NCBI GenBank assembly: GCA_025024175.1
Contig: QCXZ01000137.1
Coordinates: 66,898,680-66,962,679, forward strand
Direction: 5' to 3'
DNA: 64,000 nucleotides
Source of the DNA: Rhyzopertha dominica
Taxonomy: Eukaryota > Arthropoda > Insecta > Coleoptera > Bostrichidae
Every line of letters starts with the position of its first letter. The stretch's first letter is position 1. Below the pieces are notes generated by a model. That model saw nothing but the letters and a program-made list of their open reading frames with translations, was not told where the DNA came from and searched no databases. Both the position numbers and the translations under genes were made by a program. This document shows positions 12,501-22,556 of the stretch, piece by piece.

Positions 12501-15500
12501 GTATATCAAAAACAAAACATTTTTGGGAAAAAATTTACTTGAAAAGTTTTTCTAGAATCACATTTTTTATTATCTGTCAAACGTTTTCAGTGTATTTCGA
12601 GAACATCATGTATATAATAAAATCAAATTTTAGGTGGCATGGTAACTGAATTGTACAAGTACACTTTGCTACGTATTAAAAATAAAAGTTATTTAGCTAT
12701 TATTCCTATGACGCTATTTACTACTGCACGGACAAAAATAAGTTATGTGACAGGAATACACACTCCATTTGCCTTAGCAAACTGAAGAAAAACCAAAATA
12801 CTACTAACCTTTTTATCTGGTATATTCCACAATCTCAGCTTTCCATCCAGTGACCCGCTTAAAAAATACCTGTCATCCTTGGGATGAAAGGCGATAGCCG
12901 TTACAAAATCGATGTGTTGGAAGCAACAAAGGCATTCCTTCCTGGAAATATGCCACAAACGAACAGTTTTGTCCATCGACGAGGACAGTATGAAATAATT
13001 TTTTGACCAGGACACATCCAATAAATCGGCGGTGTGTCCAGTGTATGTACAAAACGGTTTCGGCATAAAAATCCATTTGCTGGCTTCTTCTGTAAACATC
13101 GCTTCATACGCAGTTAGATTTGAATTCTCTCCAGAAGAGTGATGGGAAACTAGGGATTCCTGGGATGGAGTCGGTGATACCTTTTCAGCGTTGTACTTGG
13201 TTCTCATATCCTGAAAAAACAATGTAGCTGAAGTGAAGTACAAGGTTCGTACCTCAGTACTTTTTTGTCTAATTAGACGTCATTAATCGAATGCACTACA
13301 AAAAATGGGGTCGTTCTATTTAAAATAACAAACTTGTAGTAGATATCTCGATCAGTTGATGTGTTCAATTGTTTTTTTTTGTAAACAACACAAAATTCTT
13401 CTTAAAAATTCATTGAACTTCCCCATTTAAACCCCTAGCCTTGTGAACAGCAATTATTTAACACAAACAATTCACAAACAAATGATGAAAGGGCAATGGT
13501 ACCTCAGTACTTTTTTGTTTAATTCGATGCTCTTAATCAAATGTGCTATAAAAGATGGCGTCATATTTAAAATTACAATAGTAAAAGAAAATAAGGCCTA
13601 AATTTAAAAGATAGTCCATTTGTTTCATTACTTTGAATACAAGCAGTAGAAAACTAGATCATTGAACATTTTTTTAACAATGGAAGAAACATAAAGACAC
13701 CTACCTGGAAAAATGGAAATGCATCTTTCACAATCCAAACTCTCAACACCTTATCCTGGCCTGCTGTTGCCAGTAAACGTCCACAACAAGAAAATTTCAT
13801 ACACCAAATGGGGCCCTCATGCTCGTCTTTAAATTCCTGCACATGCTCTACTTTCTCAAATTCATATGGCCCCTTGTGTGAATTGGAAGCCTAGAAATAT
13901 TAATGGTAGTAGTAGTTGTATTCACAGTTGTAGTGGTGGTGGTAGTAATAGGTGGTGCTAGTCATAATGGTAGTGGTAGCTGTAGCGGGAGCAATAGTCA
14001 AAATATCAATAACAATAACTGTATCTGTAGCAGTACAAACTTTTATCCTCCTGCTTATGTGCTAAGAACACAGGGTTGATGAATGTAAAAAGGATGATTC
14101 CTAAACAAATCAAAATAATTCATGCCCTGTTGTATGGTCTTACTAAGTCAAACACAACCCTAATGTATACATATGAACATCATACAGCTATCCTCGGGAC
14201 AAGTACTAATGTAAGAGACTATTTTAGCTCGACCACTTCTTGTCAGCAATTACCCATCTATGCAAGTATCAAATACTACAATAATTATTCCTTTGTAAAA
14301 TATTTAAAGGCCTATCTAGGTAGCAGCAAAATGTGACGTGTCTCTGATATGATGTATTATGCTTAGTTTTAATGATGTGAACTTATGAGTCTGTTATATC
14401 TTATACTTTCTTTGCCTTCTCCAACCATTGTACTTTAACGAATGTTACTGAATTTTCCTGTTTATGATTATGCCACTGTGCTAATGACAAATGTTTATTT
14501 TTTTTGTAATATTCCATTGTACTGTACATGTAAATGTCTTGTGGAAATACTGGACTTAAATAAATAAAATCGTAATAAAATAGGAGTAGCAGAGCAAACC
14601 AGAAGCTATTCTATAAAGCTCTCAAGAACATGAAGAACAAACAGAAAAAACTTGGCTTGAGACAAATAATGGATAAAGAGGGAAAAATAGTCACTGACGA
14701 TGATAAAATTATGGAGAGATGGAAACAATAGTATCAGGATATCCTAGAAGAGTGAAACGAAGAAGAGACAGTAACAGGAAGAGAAAATGCAACAAACACA
14801 GTCGACGGAAGAGCAGACGGAGAGCGGAAAGAAGAAGAAGGTATACAACTGGAAGACGTGGAGAAAGCAGTAAGAAAATTGAAGAATGGCAAAGTAGCAA
14901 GAGTGGACGGAATTAAAGCAGAAGTATTAAAATATATGGGAAAAGAAGGCATGAAGTTCCTACATAGAATAAATAGAGAAGTATGGGAAACAATAGTCCC
15001 TAAAGACTGGCAAACTTCAGTAATTGTATCAATATTTAAAAAAGGAAACCAGAAGGAATGCTTAAATTACAGAGGGATCTCTATACTTTGCGTAGCTAGC
15101 AAGGTTTATGAGGTGATATTGGATAGAAAATTAAGAAAGATAATGGAAGACATCGCACAAACGACCATATATTTACAATCAAGAATGTCAGTGAGAAAAC
15201 ACTCCTTACAATAAAGAAGTATATATGTGCTCCTTAGATGTGGAGAAAGCCTTTGACAAGGTGGCAAGGCAAAAATTATGGACAGAATATCCAGGTGTTT
15301 GACAAAAGCGATCAAATCACTGCACAAAAAAAAACTGAAAACAAAGTAAGAAGAGATAACCAAGAGACAGAGAAATTCAGGACGAGTAAGGGAATTAGAT
15401 AAGGAGGCAATCTTAGTCCATTGCTTTTTATTATATTCATGGATAAAAAAGTAAACAGTAAAAATAAGAAGATGGTAGTGGGATACCATAAATAAAAACC

Positions 15501-18500
15501 AGTAGAAATAGGGGACTGTGCAGATGACATAGTAATGACTAGCACAGAAAGCAATTTTTAATTCAATTAAGTGTGTGGATGGAAGAGCTGAAGCCATGAA
15601 AGTCAATATTAACAAGACAAAAGTAATGGTGTCTAAAAATAACAAGGAAATAAAATTAAGTATAAAAATTAACGACCAGACAATAGAGTAATTATAGATA
15701 AGAGTGGAAAAATGGATGAAGAAATTAACAACAAAATCGTTACTACGGCAAAGCTGTAACACAGTTTAAAAGGGGATTCATTAATAAAAAATGAGATTAA
15801 TAATAAAGCAAAACTAACTATATATAAAACTGTATATCTACCGACTCTACTATGTGGAAGTGAAACATGGGTCTTAACAGAGAAGCAACATAAGAAGATA
15901 CAAGCAATAGAAATGAAGTACCTCAGGAAAGTAGACAGTCACGATAATGGACAAAATTAGAAATGAAGACACAAGAAAAGACCAAAAATTGAAAGTGTCA
16001 AAAATTAAGGTGGTGAAAAGACTACCGGAAAAAAGACAACACAAGTGTGGGAAGCAAGGACTGTGGGAAGAAGAAAGAAAGGAAGACAAGCTAAGACGTG
16101 GGACAAAGAAATGAAGCAAATAATGAATAGAAGAGATCTAAAGTAGAACCAGGCTGATATCATAGCGAAGGATAGAATCATCTAGAGAGCAGTAGTGGAA
16201 TAGAGAAGGAACGAGACAATACGTAGTGAGTGCAAGCAAACAAGTGTGTGAGTGCTACTGAGAAAAATTGATCGAAAGAAGTAACAAATATTTGTTAACA
16301 TTGAAGACTGGTAACTGTAAAATTGTAAAGCAAAATATTCATTATATACCTCAAATGTGACCCCCTAAAAAAATTCTGAGTACACCATAGATGGAAATGA
16401 AAAATATTCATCCAAAATTGTTTTGCAGTTTTTTTTTGTATCTACATTCATAAGCAAGATATTGAGGATGAAGAAATGTAAGAATATTCAAATGATATGA
16501 CAATGGTACAGCAGAACTCACAACAAAAATGTAAGACAATAATGTCCAAACTGCAACACTAGCATTCATAGTTAGTGAGATGCCCTACAAAATCAACGAA
16601 ACATGTACAAGCAGCAATAATACTAATATTCACCTTTAATTTAATATTTTGCTCTCCCGGATGCACGGCATCAAGTATATCTATCACATCCTCTTTATGC
16701 CTGGCGTGTGACACCTCTTGTGCGATGCTTTTAGCCTTGTGCATGGTTTTCTTTACCGTCGAGCCAAGGAACCTCTTCAGCTTTGCCGTTCTCTTCCGCA
16801 CCCTCCCGACCTCAGGATCATTGTCATCTGCCACAGGAAGCTCCGATTTTTTTATGTCCACACTCTCCTCGTCCGACTCTTTTCCTTTGTCCATGCTTGA
16901 GCTGCTCACGTACTCAGATGTCAGACGCATGATATGTAGCGACAACGGATTTATGCACTGGGGCAGTTTGTCTTCAGCTACGCTTAAAGGAACTCGTTCG
17001 CCGGTATCCAGATTTAATACTGTCACTTGTTCTAGTATTTCGAGATCAGACAGTGGTTTTCCCGAGTCTGTCCGAGTTCTTACGCATAGGTTCAGTTGTT
17101 TCAACATGTTTTCGTCACCAGCAGATTTCCTTCTTTCTTTTGCTTCTCTTGGGAGCTGGTGATGAGTACTTCTGGAAGAGAATGTGCCTGTGTCTTCAAA
17201 GCGAACTTGAACTTGTTTAAGTTGTAAATGATTGTGTGAGGGCGTTTGAAATTGTTTTGGTACGAGTCTATTTTAAGTTGGAAGCATTTAAACACACTCA
17301 GATTCTTTCAAATTTTTTTTGACTTCAGTCGATTTGCCCAAAAAAGATGAAACTTAAAATAAGAACAAAACTTTGCTTTGACAAGGACAACTTTGTTTCA
17401 TGTAGAAAAAGTACAAGTGAAGAAAATTTTTACACTTTACTTCAAAATGCTATTTTAATGGTTAGTATTTTATAACAGTTTGAAATAGGTCAAGATCTGC
17501 TTCAAGGATAATGAGGTCTTCCACCCAATTTTTTAAAATTTGGAGTATCAATCTACATCAAAAATAAAGGGACTCATATTTTTCCGTTTTTCTGTGTGAT
17601 GCATATGAACGCAGAAAAAATTATTAAAGATTAGGAATTTAAGAGCGTGACCTCAGATTCCGCAGCCTCCACCAGTTACGAATCATGTGGTTAAGACCCA
17701 ATCCTTATAAAAAAATTTTACGTCAAAATTAGTTATGCACTATTTTATTAAAATTAATCATTGATCGGCATATATGCATTTGTTGTCAGTAAATTATTCT
17801 ATAGGTTGTGTTTGAAAAAATTTACTTCCGGTAAATTGCCCGAGATACCCTGAGAGAAGTTCGAATCCTTCATCAGGAAACAAAAACAGTGTGGCCATCT
17901 CAGCAAATAAAAAGCTCGTTATAAAAGTTTTGACAGTGTAAATATATTAAATTTGTGATTTAGCTATGTTAATACATAATAAATCATATAAAAAAATTAC
18001 CCAAATTATGATATTCTCATTTGGTACAAAAGACTAAAAACTTTGTTAAAGTTGATGTTAGCTAAAATTAACTCTGTAACTCTGACAATACCTTAAATTG
18101 AGGTATGTGATTGGTTTAGATTTTAAATAGAGTTGATTTTAGCTTAAAATAGAGAAAAGAAACTGGCCCTAAAACTTTGTTTCAAAATCTCTGAAATTAC
18201 TTCGGTATAGTGCACAACCTGGCTACACTGCATGAAATAATAATTGTTAGGGTGTGAAGATAGGAAGAGGAACTTCAGGGTTACTTCAAAATTACAATAT
18301 GAATACATAACACCCCAGCCAGCTCCAGTCAACCTTGCTGTTCAATGATTGTGTACTATGATGTGTCATATTCAAAATTTTAAATTTCTAATACAATTCA
18401 ACATTCAATTTTGACATAGCACAAATAACCAGCTGTTGTCAGATACATAAGTAGTTGTAAAGCTTCAGTATTTTGCGTTAATACATGTTATTTCAATAGA

Positions 18501-21500
18501 TGTGGACGACCCCGTTATTTCAATATGTATGGGGATGTAAAAAAAAGATAAAATACCTGTGTGGACCTAAACTGTAATGCCCAATACTGCTACGGTTGGC
18601 AGAACCTCGTGGACTATTTACAGGCTTTAGGGGGGAACTACCACTTGGTTTGTCCTCCTTTGCCTCCTCCGTATCTTTCCTTTCTGCTTTCAAACTTTCT
18701 GTATCTTGCGGTTTAACAACAAACAATCCTCTGGTCGCCTGTCGTATGTCTAGCGAATGTCCGGATCGTAGAGTTGCAGATTTGGAATCCGCCATTGANT
18801 CTGATTTATTACTTTTGGTTGACGGAAAACGATCTAATGAATGCTCAAATTCTCTAGTTATGGACTCTATGGTGCTAGCAGGACTTGCAAGTGCAGACGA
18901 GGAAAACTCGCTCTCTTTGGTAGTAGTCTAAAATATAAACCGAAAAGCTATGGCAAAAATTTGTAAAAAGCTGTATTAGAATTTCACAACAAAGCATAAA
19001 AACTCAAAATTAAGTGATTTAATGCATGGAGATTTAATAAAGGCATTAATAATTTTTTAAACCAAAAAATGGGGTACCTTAACTTCAGACTATTGTAATT
19101 ATTGTTTATTGTTAACACCCAACCCCAAAATTTTATATCAAATTTATTCAAAAGTTATTTAAAAAATGGACATAGAGTTTGGATTTTGACAGATAAAAAA
19201 CTACTGTCAACTTTTTGCATATGGCAAACATAGCAAAATTGACAGCTGTCAATTGCGGATTAAATACAGACTCCTTAACTGGACGGTTAAACGATCTATG
19301 CATATTTGGGATCTCCTGGTTATAGGTGAATACATGATGGAAGACATATATTGCAGCCTTCCCCTATTGACCAAAAATGTTGGAGAAATCCCTCAAATTT
19401 GTCAATTGAATGTTGAAGAAATAAGCATGGTAAAAAGTTGATATCTCATGAAAATCTTTAAAGAAAATAAAATAGACTTAGTCCTTTTGCAAGAAATACA
19501 CCAGGAAAATGAAGACCAAACAGGTTTAAGAATGCTAACAATACTTCGAACTGTCAAAATATCGATATTTTGATAATTTGTATCTATATTCTATATTCAT
19601 TACTCAATACTATATATCTGCAAAATTTTTGCAATAAAAATCAGTTAAGACTGCATATTTGTGGAACTATACATATCTATAACTAAACTAAAATTTATTC
19701 CCAGCAGATTAGTACTTTTATTATTTTAAAGCATGATTTAAAATATGGCATGTATAATTGAGCGGTAAGATACTCCTATGAATCATTTATTGCATATCAA
19801 AAATGATAACCCTAGATAGATTTAAGTACTTGTTTCAACATCCGTAAGAATATCTCGAACATTCAGCAAATATTTCTAATGCAGACATCATATTCTGCTT
19901 CCAAATTATAAATATTAGATTAATTCATATTTTAATTCCTATACATTAATTAGAAGGAATATTATTGGATTAATAAAAATACTAATTAAGTTGAACAACT
20001 GAGTTAATTAAGATTATAATAAAAAAAATTGTTTATTTATAGCTACTCTGTTAAGACCTTGATTCCCCAATTGAATAGTCAAAACATTACGCTTTAAACA
20101 ATCAGTATAACCTGATTTTATTATTCATTATCTGATAATTTTGAATTAACAAAATGGTATTGCTTTTCTTCACTAACAGGTGACCAACCAAAATAATAAA
20201 GAAAAACTTGTAAAATTCCATTTATTAATCTTCTGAAGTAATCTCTACTAACATGTACTTCGAAAGGGCCTCTTAAATATTAGTTTTGTAGAAATAAACT
20301 AATCAAACTGCTCTCCTTAGCGTAATATACAATAAATTTATTATTTCTAAAGCATCATTACCCATAATTTCTTAAATAATAGAAAAAAATGTTTATCTTT
20401 CTACAACAAAAGCTGTCCAGATCCACTTAAGATTTATGCAACACGTATAAAATTATAGATCGATTTAGAGTCAATATTGGTACTTACAACCAAGGACAAG
20501 GATGAACCTGAACTTTTGAGCTTCTTTTTTCTTCTTGGGGGTGCCACAGGCACAGCTTGATTTACACCTGACGAATTTTGGCAATTATTATTTTTGGAAC
20601 TAGTAGATTGTTTTGTGCTGGCGATTACATCCGGTTCTTGAAGCGGAAGACACACTTTTTCACTCTGCGCGTCTGATACGGCTGGAACAGGTGCCGACAG
20701 AGTGACTGTGCTTGGAAATTGGGACANCTCTTTTGAACTAGCCGTTGTTGACTCTGAACTCNACGACAAAGCGGAGGATGAAGTTGTGCGCCTGTTGAAG
20801 TCTTGTAAGCTAGCTACAAAAAAATATTTAATTATGCAGTCCCTCAAGTATCAGATTGGAATTAATTTTTCAAAAATTATTATAGAACCTTTTAAAACTT
20901 GTGGTCTTTTGAAAATTTAGTACCACATCTTTTAAATTGCATTTTCAATTTTGAACAGCAGATGGCAATAAGAAAAAGATGGTTGTGCATTTAGGGAAAA
21001 CACATGTAAGAAACTGGGTATTTAAACAGTTTTATTTTAATGCATTTTCTGTTAAATAAGTTCAAAGAGAAAGTAACCATTTGTTTTTTTCTTATTAATT
21101 AATTAATTAATTTGTAAGGTCAATCGATGATATACCCCTAATATCAAACCAAGAGAAATGTAGAAGAAGAAGTACAACATTTTGTGTTAACAAAATCATC
21201 AAGATAATATAGTTTTATTGAAAATCCGTTTTATTTTGTGCTGCCACTCATTTCTCTCTAATCTCTTTGTAATCAGTATGTTTCAAAGTCTTATTCAGTA
21301 CCTTGACATAGATACTTCTGGCAACACTGGCAGTGGCTGTTAATAAATAATGAGGTTATGTTTCCAATTTCAATTAAAATTCTTAAATCAATAATTAAGA
21401 AGCAACTCTGTTAACTGACCATTTTATGCAGATAATCCATTTTGATTTTTCTCGGGCTAAAAATAAAAGTACACTCAATACTTACTACTGTCTGCAACCC

Positions 21501-22206
21501 CACCCAGTATCCTCCCAACTCTACCCAGGGAGCTAATACTTTGCAAGCTGAGTGCATCATGCTCGATTATCCTAAAAGGATGCGTTGCTCGGTTTGTTGC
21601 AGCCAGGCCCTCAACTGAGGATGCCTGACTGTTCGGTGGTGTAATGTTTGTGGTGCAGTCCTCATCATCGATTTGTAACTTCTGGCGAATTTCTTTAAAC
21701 CGTTTCCTACCGCCATGACTGATTAGCTTACTTTCAGGTTCAATCTTAAACACAACAAAGCAAATGTTTATGTTTACAAAATGATAAGTGTCCAAACAAG
21801 ACAAATGAACGAGGTTTGACTCAGATACTTACAAATATATCTTCTGTTTGCACAGTAGTAGCAGGTTTATTTGATTCAGTTAGCTCACGACTGACTTCAG
21901 AATTAGATTTCTCTTTTGAAGATTTCCTAGTTTTTCTGCAATTAAACCAACCAAGGCTATTAAGATTAAGCTGCGCACAATATAAATGTCAAATTGTTTT
22001 CATCAACTGTTTGATTTCTATAAGTATAAACAAGTGCACAAGCAAATAGTGTAATGTAAGAATCTGTTTCATGTTGAACCATATGTCTATGAGAAATATA
22101 ACAAAGGTAAGTGATTCATTTTAGATTTGATGATTTACCTGGTGCCATGGCTAGGAGTTATGTCCTCAGCATCATAAAATTCGTCAGAATCACTACTACT
22201 GGACAT
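6373..22206 (-). CDS. WDR44: WDR44 (Rab11-binding WD40 protein), complete, 10 coding exons
   Basis: Exons in coding order: 22206-22139, 21935-21833, 21744-21486, 20813-20488, 18927-18557, 17171-16634, 13890-13705, 13210-12809, 10639-10055, 6516-6373. All junctions keep frame and give 993 codons plus TAA; vertebrate WDR44 is about 910. WDR44 binds GTP-Rab11 and works in endosomal recycling and endosome-ER tubule contacts. Seen here: an acidic N-terminus with the FFAT-like core EFYDAED at residues 9-15 (VAP binding; the last position is Asp instead of Glu), Ser-rich low-complexity sequence, a Pro/basic patch PPRRKKK near residue 235, a conserved GERVPLSVAEDKLP block, and WD repeats from about residue 575 (GHTADLLDVSW, SGSLDGKLRLWN, SNDSRIRLYDLRD, VSADFNGCIKVF). 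Two ambiguous bases fall in exon 4 and one in exon 5. Orthology is certain from the propeller; exon boundaries are inferred from GT-AG sites and phase. Confidence 0.93.
6568..7482 (+). mobile_element. TTAA-bounded TIR element, copy 1 (reference copy)
   Basis: The element starts TTAAGAGGGGCGTTTACC and ends GTAAATGCCCCTCTTAA. The roughly 26-bp termini are inverted repeats, and TTAA sits at both ends, as expected for piggyBac-style target duplication. There are two more copies, at 24829-26058 (reverse) and 59978-60599. No transposase is present, so it is non-autonomous, about 0.9 kb. It contains internal inverted pieces (AACGTAGAGTTCG / GAACTCCACGTTG). It sits in the last WDR44 intron. The superfamily is inferred only from TTAA. 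Confidence 0.8.
7617..8634. mobile_element. Foldback element, about 1 kb, termini CAGGGTGAGC
   Basis: The left arm starts CAGGGTGAGCAAATAAGAG and the right arm is its reverse complement, ending GCTCACCCTG. The arms stay similar for about 400 bp or more (both contain TTAATGTTTGTGTC or its complement and GTCAGAACATT). Only a short unique centre lies around 8080-8140. No coding capacity. It lies in the last WDR44 intron, 135 bp from the TTAA element. Confidence 0.85.
8890..9600 (+). mobile_element. Tc1-like transposase remnant
   Basis: Broken plus-strand translation shows Tc1 landmarks in order: a CPLLKRQHRLARLRFARDHLHWTL-like stretch with frameshifts (9078-9150), FSDKKLCYV near 9170, FIHDNACGANF near 9300 in place of the usual FMQDNARPH block, and RDDNIPQKEIHNLI near 9460-9490. 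Many stops: dead copy in the last WDR44 intron. Confidence 0.6.
10055..10639 (-). CDS. WDR44: WDR44 coding exon 9 (WD repeats 4-6)
   Basis: Acceptor AATGTAG, donor GTAGGT. It contains YDGRCIFYNTDQLKYHTQIH, ILVTSNDSRIRLYDLRDL, SFSHDGKYIVSGSENRDIYI and KAHNAVVTCAIFAPNP. The reading frame stays open past the donor for eight codons (stop at 10031), but the missing last blade lies in exon 10, so splicing at 10055 is favoured. Confidence 0.92.
10640..12808. other. WDR44 intron 8, mostly unremarkable
   Basis: AT-rich intron with no recognisable coding sequence. A diverged direct repeat of about 100 bp occurs at 12191-12290 and 12497-12600 (shared CCTGTATAT.AAAAAC and ACATTTTTGG blocks), probably parts of an old transposon. 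Confidence 0.5.
12809..13210 (-). CDS. WDR44: WDR44 coding exon 8 (WD repeats 2-3)
   Basis: Acceptor TTTTCAG, donor GTTAGT. It encodes SPTPSQESLVSHHSSGE, the near-invariant GHTADLLDVSWSKNYFILSS, RKECLCCFQHIDFVTAIAFH and SGSLDGKLRLWNIPDKK. Confidence 0.93.
13705..13890 (-). CDS. WDR44: WDR44 coding exon 7 (WD repeat 1)
   Basis: A 62-codon phase-0 exon with the first blade: HEGPIWCMKFSCCGRLLATA and GQDKVLRVWIVKDA. Acceptor TTTCTAG, donor GTAGGT. Confidence 0.92.
13895..14000. repeat. Imperfect GTA/GTG trinucleotide tract
   Basis: Degenerate triplet repeat (GGTAGTAGTAGTTGTA, GTGGTGGTGGTAGTAA) beginning just upstream of the acceptor of WDR44 exon 7. Low-complexity intron sequence. Confidence 0.7.
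14580..16330 (+). mobile_element. Non-LTR retrotransposon remnant, reverse transcriptase part
   Basis: Plus-strand translation across several frames gives consecutive LINE RT blocks: AVRKLKNGKVARVDGIKAEV, PKDWQTSVIVSIFKKGNQ, CLNYRGISILCVASKVYEVI, a broken LDVEKAFDKV block near 15240, AYADDIV-like remnants near 15520, and the C-terminal CGSETWVLTEKQHKKIQAIE with MKYLRKV. There is no endonuclease domain. Stops and frameshifts make it inactive. It lies in WDR44 intron 6 on the strand opposite the gene; clade not assigned. A possible LINE tail (TTAAATAAATAAAATCG) precedes it at 14555-14575. Confidence 0.8.
16634..17171 (-). CDS. WDR44: WDR44 coding exon 6 (Rab11-binding region)
   Basis: Acceptor TTCCAG, donor GTGAAT. 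It contains ENMLKQLNLCVRTRTDSGKP, GERVPLSVAEDKLPQCINPL and the basic helix FLGSTVKKTMHKAKSIAQEV. This is the conserved segment just before the WD repeats, which overlaps the Rab11-binding region of mammalian WDR44. Confidence 0.9.
18040..18170 (-). mobile_element. Short MITE, second copy
   Basis: The reverse complement matches 54698-54812 (shared GATTGGTTTAGATTTTA, TAGCTAAAATTAACYC, TAGCTTAAAATAGAGAA). Termini resemble AGTTTCTCTTCTCT. It is degraded at its left end. It lies in WDR44 intron 5. Confidence 0.65.
18557..18927 (-). CDS. WDR44: WDR44 coding exon 5
   Basis: Acceptor ATTTTAG, donor GTATTT. It encodes TIESITREFEHSLDRFPS and the SGHSLDIRQATRGLFVVKP block. One N base. It ends AG (phase 2) and completes Arg with exon 6. 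Confidence 0.84.
19255..19560 (+). mobile_element. Non-LTR endonuclease N-terminal fragment
   Basis: Plus-strand translation gives LNVEEISMVKS, a stop, then YLMKIFKENKIDLVLLQEIH. This resembles the start of the endonuclease/exonuclease/phosphatase domain of insect non-LTR retrotransposons. It is a short fragment in WDR44 intron 4. Confidence 0.55.
20488..20813 (-). CDS. WDR44: WDR44 coding exon 4 (Pro/basic linker)
   Basis: Acceptor TTTGTAG, donor GTAAGT. Ser/Thr-rich, ending with VAPPRRKKKLKSSG, which corresponds to the proline-rich region that in vertebrates contacts SH3/BAR partners. Two N bases fall in codons read as X. Confidence 0.84.
21486..21744 (-). CDS. WDR44: WDR44 coding exon 3
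   Basis: Acceptor TTTAAG, donor GTAAGT. It encodes IEPESKLISHGGRKRFKEIR and DALSLQSISSLGRVGRILGG. It ends in phase 1, matching exon 4. Confidence 0.84.
21833..21935 (-). CDS. WDR44: WDR44 coding exon 2
   Basis: Acceptor TTGCAG and donor GTAAGT. It encodes a Lys/Ser/Glu-rich linker (KTRKSSKEKSNSEVSRELTE). The AG|A junction with exon 1 completes an Arg codon. Confidence 0.82.
22139..22206 (-). CDS. WDR44: WDR44 coding exon 1 (start codon, FFAT-like motif)
   Basis: ATG at 22206-22204 opens MSSSSDSDEFYDAED. The donor is GTAAAT. The acidic tract before EFYDA is typical of FFAT motifs. The start is fixed by homology to the WDR44 N-terminus. Confidence 0.88.
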
Positions 22207-22505
22207 TCTATTTTATGTACAGAAGTTCGCTCAGGTCTGGTAAAAATTGTTGTAATCGCTAGAAAGCAAATTGTTATTTACGAAAAGAATCATTTCCGCC
22301 TGCCCCATCATTTAATCACTGCACCACTCATATTTTGACAGCATTGCTGGATTCTGTCAAATTCTGTGCAACTCATTTTCGGCGTTCACCCGGGGCCGTT
22401 CGCATAAAACCGAACCGTCAAGTTTTCTGCTTTCTACTTCAGAGCGGTAGCACAACTCGTTCTCAGCAGCTCAAGGCTGATTCCTCACCCAAGTACCAAA
22501 TCAAC
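22207..22505. promoter_or_regulatory. Bidirectional promoter between WDR44 and Fmr1
   Basis: The two start codons point away from each other across 299 bp, with both first exons already coding. This stretch must hold both 5'UTRs and core promoters. It has more CpG than its surroundings (TTTTCGGCGTTCACC, GGGGCCGTTCGC near 22376-22402) and no clear TATA box. There is no CGG repeat, unlike the human FMR1 5'UTR. Transcription start sites cannot be placed from sequence. Confidence 0.75.
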
Positions 22506-22556
22506 ATGGAGGACTTGGCAGTGGAAGTATGCGGCGAAAACGGTGCTCTTTATAAG
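22506..22556 (+). CDS. Fmr1: Fmr1 exon 1 (start)
   Basis: ATG in context CAACATGG opens [17 protein letters not shown], the first Tudor strand. The donor GTTTGT is weak. Phase 0. Confidence 0.92.

Noticed and set aside
15106..15762. 218-codon minus-strand frame rich in Leu/Phe/Ile
   Set aside because: Antisense of the LINE reverse-transcriptase remnant; hydrophobic composition is an effect of A-rich sense sequence.
22300..22510. CGG-type repeat expected from the human FMR1 5'UTR
   Set aside because: Looked for and not present; only scattered CpG/CGG trinucleotides.
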